Position numbers and translations under genes: made by a program. Shown here piece by piece: positions 52,501-62,226 of a stretch of 64,000 nt of DNA (the first letter of the stretch is position 1; every line of letters begins with the position of its first letter). The notes under the pieces are model-generated. The model ran no database searches. It was not told where the DNA came from and worked only from the letters and a program-made list of their open reading frames with translations. The DNA is from Chrysaora quinquecirrha (lineage: Eukaryota > Cnidaria > Scyphozoa > Semaeostomeae > Pelagiidae): NCBI GenBank assembly GCA_014526335.1, contig JACTAT010000039.1, forward strand, positions 6,068,373 to 6,132,372, in the 5' to 3' direction.

Positions 52501-55500
52501 ATATGGATACTAAACATAGCAAAGGTATTAAATAATATATGTAGATACTAATAAAAAAGTATACACTGAAACATAAAAAATATTTACCAACCAAGGATCT
52601 GAGCAAAATATAAAATTTTGTTGCTTAAACATTTGCCACAGGCAATATTCGGCCGTTTAGCCATGTCGTAAACCATTGCTCACCTAGCAGAATTCGCGTT
52701 TTTGAAAACATGTCATGCTTTTGAAAAACAAAAAAAAATTCAACGAGCAATGCGTTTCGACAAGGTGAACCGGTCAAACATTTTTCTAACAGAGAAATTC
52801 GAATTTTTGATCAAAAATTTATTTTGTTAGGCCCTAAAGCGAAGAATATTGCTTCAAGAGCAAAGCATACAATGGCTCAAGTTATAGCCCCGGAGAAAAA
52901 GCAACCAGAATTTTAGAAGAGCCAGTCAAACAAGTCCAACTTATTTTCTTAACACAGTTTTGGTTTTCTGATAAAGAAAGACGGGACCCCGAAGAAAGGG
53001 AAAGAAACGATGCACAGGTTGCTATTGTCATTCCCCCCTGCCCATCTGACTTCGTACTAGCCGTGTACCCAGGATAGTAGCCACGTAAAACGAAAAAACC
53101 AAAATGTGGCTGTGGAGAAGTCCAAATACCCAGTGTTGTAGTATGTTTCAGCAATTCTTATTTGATATCGTGATGTAGACAGTCTTAAAGACAATCTTAA
53201 GATTTTGCATGCGTCAAAATTTTAAGCTTTATCATTTACACTCTTCTTCCACGCGGAACCACTTTATAACAAACCTACATGTAGAAGGTCCGAAAATTTA
53301 AAGAACTTATACTACTAAAGAGAAAATCACTAAGGAACTTTTCAATGTTTATTACTTTTATCACTACAAACGATAAAGAATTAGATATCAATTTCCTTTC
53401 ATTTGTAAGCCAAAAATTGTGCGTTACGCATGCATCTAATGCTACCTGGACCAGTCTCGACCCTTGCTCACATATAAGTGTCTCTGTGCAATAATCATGA
53501 ATTTGAGTGTGGAGTTAAATTCAAGGAACTATTAAGGAACTTTGCGAACTATAATTGACTCAACAGAGGATCAAAAATAAGGAAATTTAAGCACTGGGCC
53601 TTGAGCTAGGTTCTTTACAAAAGTGTGTATTCTTGGAAAACACCCGTCTATGCACGAGAAAAGAAATAGAAAACTGGAAGCTGCCTGTGAAGAACATCAA
53701 AGGAGCAAACAAAGATAATGCTGCTAACGTAAATACCTGGCCAGCAATTCGTTTCTCTCTTTTCTTTCGGGTTTTAAAGGATGTCTCTTCGCGAAGATTT
53801 GACCCAACCGAGCGCCTAAAGTACTAAAATCTATGTGAGGTTGGTACCTGGCCTAAGGCAGCGAAACGCATGCAGTTAGGCTCATATCGCATGAGCACAA
53901 ATTCGTATTCGGCCTATATGAATAATTTCACCAGCCGCCCCATTCTCAAATGCCAGACGCGTTTCGCTCTTATTGGAGCTCATCAGTGACATATGTGAGC
54001 ATCGAATTCATGTCATGTGCAAGATTTCGGTACTCGTGTGACACGAGTCTAAAACCCCTGTAAAACTCACGCAGTTACAGACCAGTCAGCGCCGCTCCAG
54101 TGATCGTGTGGCTAGCACCTGCGCTTCTCACGCAATAGACCCCAGTTCGATTCTCACACATGTCACTGATGAGCTCCAATAAGAGCGAAACGCGTCTGGC
54201 ATTTGAGAATGGGGCGACTGGTGAAATTATTCATATAGGTACCAGATAAGTTATGAAAAATAATAAATATATATGAATAAGATACACTGTTGCAACGTGT
54301 ATCATATCAAATACATACCCGATGTCAGGCACTTCATCCTCAATTACAACATCAGTTAAGTCAAGCTGTCGTTTTGCTATTTGTGAACGAGCAAGAACGT
54401 TCTTCCGGGCCTAAATAAAATATCATCATAATTTTATCAAAGACAAGTTGAATACCAGTACAATGAGTCCCTGACATGAAGAGCTTCCCTATATAACGAA
54501 CCAAAAATCTGGCCCTACGACTAACTATAGGTCTATAGGCCTACGACTAACCAATCTATCTACCATTCCTTGTTTCTGCACACTAATTTCTACATCCAAT
54601 CTAGTCCGTATTTTACACAGCTGGGCATAAATTACCGTCCGACATCGCTGTTACGTTGAACGCTGTAACTAAAGGAAATTATTGCCAGCATTTCGTGCGA
54701 AAATCTTTAAATAGGTGGTCATCTGTTGAAGAATTCTCTATTGTAAGAGATTCCTAATCATTGGGATCTCTACATTGTAAGGGATTTCTAATGATCATAT
54801 CTCAGCATATAGTAAATGTTTTCCATGCATTTCATACAATGATAATTAGCTTCATGAGAGGGGTTGTAGCCTCAAAGCAACAAAAATACAATATATATCG
54901 TCCAAAAGTAATTGGTCACCAAATAGCCAGCAACAGATCAAATAGATAACGCTAGACATGCTTTGTATACGTATAATGGAACAATCAATATAGTGTACCT
55001 TAACAAGGAATTCAGCAACTCTTGCCCTGTGTGAAGCCTCGCCGTCTGTTTCAACAGGCTCGTCACCTTTCATTCGTTTCTCGTAGGTCTACGATGATGA
55101 GGAGAATTTAGCTACATATCCAAGTGAATAGTTTTTGAGTTGTATAACACTTAAAAATTGCGATAAACAGTGGAAACATTTTCGGACATACTTAAAAGCG
55201 GTTTCCGTCTGACACTCCTCAGAGTATGAACGTCAGAAACAGTCCGAAACAATGAACTAAGGCGGAATTTATACTTAGATGCGCCTTGAAATGCACAAAT
55301 AGGAAACAGAAGCCGATCGATACATTTTGAGCCGCATCTGGGTACAATAAAAGATATAATAAGCACGTCTTACCTCGAACAATGAATCGGGAATATATTT
55401 ATCATCAGGTGGTATCAGCTTGAAATTCTTGAACTCGGGCACCTATCAATAAAAACGAATATGATTAAAACTGATATTCCAAGCTTCGCATTTTCTGCTT

Positions 55501-58500
55501 AACGGTGTCTGATATTAAGAAAGGGCAACTTGCTATTCAAGTGACGTATTCTATATCTGCATTAAAGTACGCAAAAGCGGCGTGCGGTATTTTATCAAGT
55601 AAATTCTATATCTGCATTTATTAAAAAATTTTAAACTGGGGATACTGGAACATCAATACATTCTTATGCGAACCTTTATACTCTGACACTCAGAGATTGT
55701 CCCGTGAGCTTTATCGATGATTATTGATTTCGCATTTGTCTTAAACGATTTCTCCATTTGTCCAAGACTTCCAAAACAATCCAAGTTGTAAAATAAGGCC
55801 ACTTTCAGATTTTTCTGTGTATAACAACGCAAACCGTGATAGTTTTGCACAACGGCCTCATTCGCTCTTTACTTGATAGCTTTCGGAGGGTCTTGATTTT
55901 TGTTTTGGATAGGGGTTTGCGGCTAATTCATGTCAGAGCTATCCGATACGAAACTCTCCAAATTTTGAATGATTTCATCAGAATGATTTTGGTCTATCCG
56001 ACAAAATCAAGATGCAACGATAGCTATTTGATGTAGTGCAAAATACAGTATTTGAAATCCACAACGGAGTGAAAATCAAGTCATTCCGAAAAAAGGTCTG
56101 GTTGACACGAAAAAAGTAGCTACCTCCAATAGTTTCTGTAGGCAGAAAAAACGAGAAATTAGGTATCGCACAGTGAGATTATGGTATTCTATTTCTTACC
56201 CCTTGCTCCCTCAGCTGGATTAGTCTGAAACGTTTGCAGTTGTCAAGTTCTTCATTAGTAGCAAAGTCGGTCTCCTCTTCTAACTGATTCAGGCGAAAAT
56301 ACTTAGGCCTAGAAGATGTGTCTTTCTGTGAACTGTTCATTATCTGGAATAGAATTCAAGAGAAACATTTACGTAACGAGGGTGATTTCCGATGCATTTC
56401 TATTAAGATAAAGAGCCTGACGCGACTAAAGCTTCAAGTGAGACAAACAAACAAGCTTTAACGGTTCTTTACAGTACTGTGTAATGATAGGTAGCAATTA
56501 AGCATTGAAGAGTAGGTTTAGCGATGAAAGACACACCTTTGCAAGATTGAGAATATCGGCGTTTGATGGATCGTTCGGATCCAAATTTGCTTCATCTGAA
56601 ATTAGAATATTGACAATAAAAACAAGAAGAGATGAGAAGATCTACAGATCTTAGAACTAGAATCTGAGACTACGCGAGATTGCTCATTTGTCAAAATCTT
56701 ACTGCAGGGATGTCAGAATAATAACGGAGGGTGGGAAATATGATTCTTGTAAAATAAAAGGGGGGTTCTTCTGTTTAAGGAAAGAATTCCAGATGGTGGT
56801 GTGGCCGAGTTGTCAAGGCTCTCGTCTCACGATGGCAAGGTCGAGAGTTCGTATCTCGTCGGGGCCACTTTCCACAAGCCTACAGTCAACTCAGCTTCGG
56901 GCAATCTGCAGGTCCACATTAGCGTCAAGCTGCCTACCCTCCAACCTGCGTTAACAAATAAAATGCTTGCTCGCTTACTTGCTAGCAATCACTTGTGTCA
57001 ATTCATCCAAAAGATGAAATCACAGTAAAAGGTATATGAAAAGTTTTTGAATTGAACAAAACGTCAAGAAAGCGAAAAAGAACGGAAAATTCTATCGTAA
57101 ATTTTAAGTACGGCAAGAAGGGATCAAAGATGTAACCGCATTTGTTCCCTATCTAGATGTTTCTGCAAGGTGTATAGAAGTGAATTGTATTCTTACTTAT
57201 CCATGATATAAGCATCTCCATGTCAACTACTCCAGCTGCTCCGAGGGCAGAAAGCGCATCACGTTGCTTGACAGCGCTATGAGGCAAAGAAAGAAAATCA
57301 AACTACTCATAGAATCGCAAGTTGAATTCACTTCTGACAACTAGTTTCTAGAGTTCCCGAAAATAAAACTTAAATTCAAGAAATAGCATGCATTCTTGGA
57401 ATTAAACGAAGATGACATAGTGTACGTATTCAAGTTGCCTAGATTCATTATTGGATATGATCCGAACCGTCACTTAGAGCTGGCCAAACGATCAAACATT
57501 TTTTGTGTCAAACATTTGGAATTTGCTTGTCAAGCAAAATGTTTTACCTTTTGGCCCAGTCGCAAAACGTTGCCCGTAAAGTATTTTTGCTTGTGTCTAG
57601 TGAAGAATGTTTTTGAGCTATTTTGCTAACATTGGGCGATGAATTTTGCTTATTTCTGCTTGTCAAACAATGTTTTTTCCTTTCTTCTTCATAAACAAGC
57701 AAACAATGATTCAATGATATTGGCTACAGCAGGCTTTTACAGTACGGATAACACTGCATTGGGAACATTGTCAGAGTAAGCAAATCGTAACAGAATCAGG
57801 TAAAGGAAAGAAGCAAGGAGAATCTTAGCAGCATTAAGGAAATTGTAGGTGTTTCATTTTCATAAGAGCGTTCCCATCCTTGTTTACATTCAAATATGTA
57901 AACCAAAAGAAAAAAACAAAATAAACAAAAAGTAAATAAATAATCTACTAAAGGTTCAAGAATTTCATCGAGTCTGATAATGAATACTAACCCCTGTCCT
58001 GCTGCTTTGGTGTGTGATTTCGATGGTGGGGCGAGTGGTCTTCCCTGCTCATCTAATCCCCATGAGACTGATGAATAAAGTATTCCAGAAGTCAGAAGAG
58101 TAACGGGCGGGTCTGTATCATTTTCTTCAGTGATATTTAAATCCAATGTAACACCTAATAAACAAACGTCCTTTAGTTATTCTTAATGAAAGAGATTTTA
58201 GCAGATTATGATCAGATCACATTCAAGAACAGTACACGTTTCTTTTTATAAGAGCTAAGTATATAAGAACATAAGGCTTCAGAGGCTGAAAAGTTAAGAA
58301 CATTCTAAGAACATTACAAGGCTTTGTGAAGCTAGAAAAAATTAGAATTTAGTTCCTTAATTAAGTGGCGCTGTTCTGTTCTCCACTCTAGAAAACAGGT
58401 AAACTATCAATAATTGTGACTATGTGACATTTTTACATGTGCGTCCCTTTTCGTAGCAATTGTCACCTAATTTGAAGAACAACAGCTTTTTAAAAGGCAA

Positions 58501-60602
58501 GAAAACCAAGAACATGTTAAGAACATTTTAAGCCTTCAAATCGAAAAAATTAAGAACATTGCATGACTTTCTTCAATTTCAGTGTTCTTATAAAAAAAAA
58601 ACGTGTAAGGTAGTTGAGTAATTAGATAGGTACACACACTTGCTGTGTCTTTGCAATGTATGGTTGTCTATGCTAAGCACAGAATTACCCAAAGCTAAGC
58701 AGTGCGATCCCAGTCCTTCCTCTCCATGTGACTAAATCTCATGATTCTTTTAGCTATCTCATTTTTCGTAGAAAATTTTTGGTGGGAATCCATAATCACA
58801 GATTGCGAGGCTTACTCGCTCAATACTTAGCCATTCTGACCACAAACAAAAAGAACAGTGACATAAAAAACGAAAACAGACGAACAACAATAACGTAAAA
58901 AGGCAGCAAAAAAGATACTCTATGCTTAACAAACAAACAAGGAAAAGAAAAAAACTATCATATGTCTCTTTTTATCTCTCTATAAATACTTACACTCTAT
59001 ATTATATATATATAGTATATAAACATATAAATATAATTAAACAAGATATCTTACCGCTGCCAACTCCACTGTGTTTGAAGGTAATAAAATGGTCACTGCT
59101 AAACTCGAATGGCTCGTTTTCTACAGTACCAGAAACCATAGATGCCTCGGGTATTGGAATGAATAGTTCGGTTAATAATGTATTTGGCCATGTCACCGCA
59201 TCAAATATCTACAACATAGATATAGTGCATTAAAACGAAGCAGATAGGTAGTCCCAATAAAGTGTTCATGATTTTCAGCAGTCATATAGGACTGCAACGA
59301 AAAGAAACAGCGAAACGCTGCCCTACTAAATATCAAAGGCTTGTCATGATAAGTTGTGACTATCATGTCTAATACGGTGTCAGAAACAGCCTTGATAAGT
59401 TCGAATATATTTACTCTGAAAAGAAACAACTGTGGCACTGACAACTTTGGAGTTACTAGAGTCAGTGAAAGTTCATATACTCATACAAAAAGTTAATTAT
59501 TGCAAAAGCGCTGCTTTTACGGTCTCTTTCCCATCCTGTCTATTTTCAGTAATAAATTTCGGCCTCTCTTAAGTTACAGCGGTCAGTTTGAAATTAGGAA
59601 AGGCTTGCGCTAAATTATTTTTCATTGTACGTATCCCTGTTATTTTGGTCGCCCAACTGTGTTCTTGCAAGGAATGAGTGTGCTTTCTATATCTTTTACA
59701 AAAGGCGCATTACATGTCCAAGTAAATTTAGCCTCCTTCGCAGTGTAAGTAACGCCTGGATATTGTTTCCCACACACAAATATTTCTCTAAAAAACCAGG
59801 TTTAAAATTCTGACAGCAGGGTTAGGAATGTTAGAATATTTAAAGAAAGATGTGAGACATATACAAAAACATGACAGGTCAGTTCTTGAACTGGCAACAT
59901 CTGGCGTTGTAAGCAAATGCTCAACAACTGAGCTATTTGTCCAAAGGCTCTCAACGAGTATAAGTCATAGCTATCGCTCTCTTAGAGTCCTAGTCGCACC
60001 AATCTCATTTCACCAGTCCTATTGGTTCCAATCGGTCTGAGTCTTAATCGTACCGGTCGCTCTCTACAAGTCCTAGTCGTACCAATCGCCTTTCAAGAGT
60101 TCTAGTAGCACTAATTCCTCTCCACGAGTCCTAGTCGTACCAATCGTTTTCCACGAGTCCTAGCCGTCTCGCCTTAACAGTTTCTAGTCGTACCTATCGC
60201 TCCCCATGATTCCTATTCATATCAATCACTCTCCAACAATCCTAGTGGTATCAATCACTTTGTATCGCCATCTCTTAGCATTCGGGAATAACTGCAGCCA
60301 TCTATCGCTTTGCATAAAACTTGGCTGACGGGAAATAAAGACTTCCATGACAAGGGAGGCCTCTAAGCTAACCAACGCAACAGCAGCCAAAGCGATATTG
60401 GCACGTCAAAACCAAGTTTGCAAAAGATAATTTAATAGACGCCCTGTAAATAAAGTTCACGCATAAGTAAATGCATAAACCTCTTGAAAGGGGTGGATTT
60501 TAAAATTCAGTACTTACCTGTAGTTTAATGCTTTCAGGCCATTGTAAAACTTGCATGTTGAGAATTTCACCAAAATGTATTGTGAATTCAGATGTAAGTG
60601 GT
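32626..60602 (-). CDS. CC2D2A: CC2D2A, transition-zone C2-domain protein (27 exons, 5' incomplete)
   Basis: CC2D2A is part of the MKS/B9 complex at the ciliary transition zone; human mutations cause Joubert and Meckel syndromes. I built the model by eye from GT/AG sites and phase. Exons, 5' to 3': 60518-60602, 59055-59208, 57992-58154, 57197-57276, 56537-56595, 56200-56343, 55374-55442, 54999-55088, 54319-54410, 53737-53815, 52247-52338, 51454-51631, 51142-51251, 50360-50456, 49094-49192, 48304-48471, 47512-47601, 46628-46741, 45653-45742, 44775-44889, 43811-43944, 42401-42523, 41933-41991, 37502-37567, 35795-35830, 33717-33795, 32626-32820. They sum to 952 codons plus stop with every junction in phase and no frame break. 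A second copy of exons 22-23 lies at 40079-40201 and 39063-39121. The human protein is about 1620 residues, so the N-terminal part is missing. Confidence 0.94.
33300..33665. repeat. Tandem repeat of 123 bp, three copies
   Basis: 'gaacaccata' recurs at 33377, 33500 and 33623 with matching flanks rich in 'acaacac' and 'agcac'. It lies in the last CC2D2A intron, just left of exon 26. Confidence 0.88.
35192..35351. mobile_element. Short retroposed insertion with 17-bp target duplication
   Basis: A 126-bp insert (35209-35334) is flanked by perfect 17-bp direct repeats 'tactacggggacgctag' (35192-35208 and 35335-35351) and ends in a (CTTA)n tail. This is the mark of LINE-driven retroposition, a SINE or a truncated LINE end. 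I cannot assign the family. Confidence 0.75.
38345..38930. mobile_element. MITE-like element, copy 1
   Basis: About 550 bp shared with 40395-40935, beginning 'ttacttaggccatctta' and ending in CGCGGGGG, with an internal 'ccccgcgta' that complements that end. It sits just left of the duplicated exon block copy A. Confidence 0.7.
38968..40240. repeat. Segmental duplication carrying CC2D2A exons 22-23, copy A
   Basis: Matches 41845-42560 in the same orientation, including both exons and intron pieces such as 'gtgcgtccacaaggcctga'. Copy A holds about 550 bp of extra intron sequence (about 39290-39830). Confidence 0.85.
39063..40201 (-). CDS. CC2D2A: CC2D2A exons 22-23, copy A (duplicate)
   Basis: Exon 22 at 40079-40201 and exon 23 at 39063-39121. 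Both have intact splice sites (GTAAAG and GTAAGA donors) and encode the same peptide as copy B. Over 182 coding bases the copies differ at five positions, all third-codon and synonymous. The intron between the exons differs more and is about 550 bp longer here. Because the pair totals 182 bases (two over a multiple of three), including both copies in one transcript would shift the frame, so they would have to be mutually exclusive. An allelic duplication in the assembly would look the same. Confidence 0.85.
40395..41015. mobile_element. MITE-like element, copy 2, with long terminal inverted repeats
   Basis: Same family as 38345-38930. Here the outer 70 bp (from 'ttacttaggccatctta' to 'ccattcattggcttg') recurs inverted at about 40945-41010. 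It separates the two copies of the duplicated exon block together with the next element. Confidence 0.75.
41398..41794. mobile_element. MITE, family 2 (CACACTTTTT ends), copy 1
   Basis: About 400 bp with inverted ends ('cacacttttttataaagaacc' against 'ggttccttgtaaaaaaagcgtgt'). It is related to 53240-53627 by the shared interior 'ggaacctacatgtagaag' and 'attaaggaacttt'. Confidence 0.75.
41845..42560. repeat. Segmental duplication carrying CC2D2A exons 22-23, copy B
   Basis: The shorter partner of 38968-40240. The copies diverge more in introns than in exons. Confidence 0.85.
41933..42523 (-). CDS. CC2D2A: CC2D2A exons 22-23, copy B
   Basis: Exon 22 (42401-42523, 123 bp, phase 0 to 0) encodes [20 protein letters not shown] and [19 protein letters not shown]. 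Exon 23 (41933-41991, 59 bp, phase 0 to 2) encodes [19 protein letters not shown]. Human equivalent: LWKSFFSRSLPYPGLSSVQ. Acceptors and GTAAC/GTAAG donors are intact. This is the copy nearer to exon 21. It is duplicated at 39063-40201 with only synonymous differences. Confidence 0.9.
43461..43640 (-). mobile_element. tRNA-derived SINE copy
   Basis: Shares 'aggtgaaatggtttt', 'actaggatctcag' and 'ctggatttgaccacgac'-type segments with 51965-52142. On the minus strand the better-preserved copy has a pol III B box (GGTTCGAG). Confidence 0.5.
43811..47601 (-). CDS. CC2D2A: CC2D2A exons 17-21 (degenerate transglutaminase-like part)
   Basis: [10 protein letters not shown] (47512-47601), then [17 protein letters not shown] (46628-46741), [20 protein letters not shown] with LCDIWTTSE (45653-45742), [20 protein letters not shown] with [15 protein letters not shown] (44775-44889), and [20 protein letters not shown] with [11 protein letters not shown] (43811-43944). 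This half of CC2D2A has been described as an inactive transglutaminase-like fold. The intron between 46741 and 47512 carries a minisatellite (46805-47320) and that between 43944 and 44775 a foldback element. Confidence 0.93.
44295..44740. mobile_element. Foldback element, copy 1
   Basis: The left arm 'ctatgtaaggttggtacctgg' to 'cacatgagcacaaattcg' is repeated inverted at about 44460-44535. A second half (44545-44740) repeats 'gatgagctccaataagagcg' and 'cgcgtctggcatttgagaat' in direct orientation. Also present at 53830-54240. Confidence 0.8.
46805..47320. repeat. Diverged minisatellite related to the GTGGAGG array
   Basis: Irregular repeats of about 30 bp around 'gtggagggatatcatcagtac', 'ggatgcgaagtattgt' and 'gttatcatcagtac'. 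The string 'gagggatatcatcagta' is also found in the arrays at 2897-3599 and its copies. It lies in a CC2D2A intron between exons 17 and 18. Confidence 0.88.
47699..47985. mobile_element. Near-perfect 287-bp foldback element
   Basis: Two arms of about 135 bp ('caagactcttccttccaag' out to 'ccggggaggtt') are almost exact reverse complements around a roughly 20-bp loop (about 47832-47851). The high arm identity points to a recent foldback MITE. Confidence 0.9.
48304..52338 (-). CDS. CC2D2A: CC2D2A exons 11-16 (C2 domain and following)
   Basis: The C2 domain starts at [16 protein letters not shown] (52247-52338; human IKLLVNIVRAYDIPVR). A Ser/Gly/Gln-rich loop follows (51454-51631), then [12 protein letters not shown] and [14 protein letters not shown] (51142-51251), [13 protein letters not shown] (50360-50456) and [20 protein letters not shown] (49094-49192). 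[11 protein letters not shown] and [11 protein letters not shown] are at 48304-48471. The spacing matches the human protein closely. C2 domains bind membranes or partner proteins; I did not assess the calcium ligands. Confidence 0.93.
49327..49657. mobile_element. Harbinger-like MITE
   Basis: 331 bp with inverted ends GGGCGTATATTTTG and CAAAAAATACGCCC, flanked by TTA on both sides. A three-base TTA/TAA target is typical of PIF/Harbinger. The interior holds inverted motifs such as 'ctgaaaacggtaga'/'tgccgttttcag'. Confidence 0.65.
50607..50970. mobile_element. TA-flanked MITE, family 1, copy 1
   Basis: Perfect terminal inverted repeats CACGTTTTTTTTATAAGAAC, flanked by TA as in Tc1/mariner targets. 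The same element lies in the opposite orientation at 58232-58610. Confidence 0.85.
51815..51939. mobile_element. Small foldback element
   Basis: 'taatgcaatttttcttcg' and 'ggcttcggcctagc' at the left reappear inverted at the right ('gctaggccgaagcc', 'cgaagaaagaatgcatta'). Confidence 0.8.
51965..52142 (-). mobile_element. tRNA-derived SINE copy
   Basis: The minus strand carries 'gggttcgagccc', a good pol III B box, inside a repeat shared with 1-95 and 43461-43640. Confidence 0.55.
53240..53627. mobile_element. MITE, family 2, copy 2
   Basis: Diverged copy of 41398-41794, with the interior strings 'cctacatgtagaaggtccgaa' and 'caaggaactattaaggaac' aligned in the same order. Confidence 0.7.
53737..60602 (-). 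CDS. CC2D2A: CC2D2A exons 1-10 (region before the C2 domain)
   Basis: Recognisable pieces: [20 protein letters not shown] (60518-60602; human VHFGQIFNLQIVNWPESL), [17 protein letters not shown] with KHSGVGSG (59055-59208), [20 protein letters not shown] (57992-58154), then [20 protein letters not shown] across 57197-57276 and 56537-56595. [20 protein letters not shown] is at 56200-56343, [19 protein letters not shown] at 55374-55442, [10 protein letters not shown] at 54999-55088, [20 protein letters not shown] at 54319-54410, and the basic RKKREKR stretch at 53737-53815. The first exon starts in mid-protein with one leftover base, so at least one further upstream exon is required. I found none between 60603 and the gap. 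Confidence 0.9.
53830..54240. mobile_element. Foldback element, copy 2
   Basis: Same family as 44295-44740 ('gttggtacctggcctaagg', 'cgcgtctggcatttgagaat'), with its middle rearranged. It lies in the CC2D2A intron between exons 9 and 10. Confidence 0.8.
56791..56990 (+). mobile_element. tRNA-derived SINE
   Basis: Starts with 'gtggccgagttgtcaaggct', the D-arm/A-box of a serine- or leucine-type tRNA, then 'gagagttcgtatctc' as a degenerate B box. An unrelated body ends in 'aacaaataaaatgcttgc'. Poor acceptor pairing argues against a functional tRNA gene. Confidence 0.65.
57478..57680. mobile_element. GGCCAAA foldback repeat, copy 1
   Basis: 'ctggccaaacgatcaaacatt' faces 'aatgttttaccttttggccc', with 'tttgcttgtcaagcaaaatg' between. 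The same family is seen at 61010-61435 and, in pieces, near 51300-51370 and 52770. Confidence 0.6.
58232..58610. mobile_element. TA-flanked MITE, family 1, copy 2
   Basis: Reverse-oriented copy of 50607-50970, with TA next to CACGTTTCTTTTTATAAGAG at the left and AAAAAACGTG followed by TA at the right. Confidence 0.82.
59875..59945 (-). mobile_element. tRNA-like sequence (SINE head or tRNA relic)
   Basis: The minus strand reads 'atagctcagttgttgag' (A box) and, 30 bases on, 'gccagttcaagaac' (B-box-like). The spacing suits a tRNA. The anticodon region and acceptor stem do not fold convincingly by eye. Confidence 0.5.
59946..60270. repeat. Minisatellite of about 30-33 bp
   Basis: About ten diverged copies around 'ctccacgagtcctagtcgtaccaatcg'. 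It lies in the first CC2D2A intron seen here and directly abuts the tRNA-like sequence. Confidence 0.88.
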
Positions 60603-61009
60603 CTAAGACAGACGGAGAAATGAGTTAATTACAAGAGCAAAAACAAGCAAATAAGAATATGCAACTTGTGCGAATGCTACACAGATGATTCGGAACCAAG
60701 CATCTCTATGTTTTAAGCACCATATTGTTGATGAAGTTTATACCAATCCCCTGCCTTGAGTGCTTGAATAAGCACACCTAATAGCTGAGTTGCGCATGCA
60801 CACCGTCAAGGACACTGCTTTAAACGCTTATGTGCAAGCGCTCGTGGAGAAATCAGGAGACATCTATTCAGAGTGCTTGAGAGGCTTGACTTCCATCAGA
60901 CTATTACAGCGTCATAAACTGCGAATAAGCATCTTTTTGTAGCCCAGGGCCTTAAATCGAGGAAATATGGCATCGTTTTGTGACAGAGTTATGCCTTGAC
61001 AAGAGATCA

Positions 61010-61435
61010 AACATTATTGATCCAATATATCACATAAAATTTGCTTTACAACAAATCTTCGACCGCTTGGCCACGTCCAAAAACATTGCTTTTCAACATT
61101 GTGGAACAACGAAGTTATTGCTAATGCGCAAGCACGGACGCCTTGTTGCTTGAAATATTGCAAATTGTTGCAGTTTGTTAAAAACAAAAGAAATTTTTGA
61201 CAAGCAATGTTTGAAAGGCGGCCAAATGATCAAACATTGTTTGATAAGGAAAAGTAAGCAAAATTTGTGGCGTGATGATTTTGAAAAGTTTGAAAACATT
61301 TTTTGCTTGACACACGCAAAAAATGTTGGACGAGCAGTGTTTCTGGACGCGGCCAAACGGTCAAACATTTGCTTGACAAGCGAATTTCAAATATTTGACC
61401 AACAATGTTTGATCTTTTGGCCAGGGCCTTATAAT
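61010..61435. mobile_element. GGCCAAA foldback repeat, copy 2 (complex)
   Basis: Several nested copies of 'ggccaaa.gatcaaacatt' in both orientations ending at 'ttttggccagggcctta'. Open frames through it are a consequence of the repeat. Confidence 0.6.
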
Positions 61436-61683
61436 GCCTGTCAAAATTGCAAAAATTTTGTTACACTGCTTGTTGTCGTTTCATCCTTCCCCCTCTCTCC
61501 CCCTTCAACATTGTTGTTTCACAAGTTTCTAGCCAGTTCCAGAATCGCACAACTGCTATAGACATTTATCTTGCTATCGACAGTGTTATCAGACAGTGTT
61601 AGAGTTATCAACATTGGTCAAGTGGAAGAGGGTTTCTTGCAAGTAGGCTTGTTTGCATGAAGATTCTAGCAATTCAGACTGGA

Positions 61684-62183
61684 NNNNNNNNNNNNNNNNN
61701 NNNNNNNNNNNNNNNNNNNNNNNNNNNNNNNNNNNNNNNNNNNNNNNNNNNNNNNNNNNNNNNNNNNNNNNNNNNNNNNNNNNNNNNNNNNNNNNNNNNN
61801 NNNNNNNNNNNNNNNNNNNNNNNNNNNNNNNNNNNNNNNNNNNNNNNNNNNNNNNNNNNNNNNNNNNNNNNNNNNNNNNNNNNNNNNNNNNNNNNNNNNN
61901 NNNNNNNNNNNNNNNNNNNNNNNNNNNNNNNNNNNNNNNNNNNNNNNNNNNNNNNNNNNNNNNNNNNNNNNNNNNNNNNNNNNNNNNNNNNNNNNNNNNN
62001 NNNNNNNNNNNNNNNNNNNNNNNNNNNNNNNNNNNNNNNNNNNNNNNNNNNNNNNNNNNNNNNNNNNNNNNNNNNNNNNNNNNNNNNNNNNNNNNNNNNN
62101 NNNNNNNNNNNNNNNNNNNNNNNNNNNNNNNNNNNNNNNNNNNNNNNNNNNNNNNNNNNNNNNNNNNNNNNNNNNNNNNNNNN
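61684..62183. other. Assembly gap (500 N)
   Basis: Exactly 500 N, a conventional placeholder, so the true distance is unknown. Order and orientation of 62184-64000 relative to the rest rest on scaffolding alone. The missing CC2D2A N-terminus could be affected. Confidence 1.
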
Positions 62184-62226
62184 TCATCATCAATTGCAGC
62201 AACAGAGCTTTCATTCTGTGATTCAT
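62184..62226 (-). CDS. Partial exon of an unidentified gene (runs into the gap)
   Basis: After a 'ccaacag' acceptor the minus strand reads DESQNESSVAAIDD and enters the gap. The first two bases complete a codon left by the exon at 63185-63238. Acidic and Ser-rich; I cannot assign it. It could belong to the CC2D2A N-terminal region or to a neighbouring gene. Confidence 0.4.

Noticed and set aside
56791..56870. Functional tRNA-Ser or tRNA-Leu gene
   Set aside because: The A box is good, but the acceptor arms do not pair and a SINE-like body follows.
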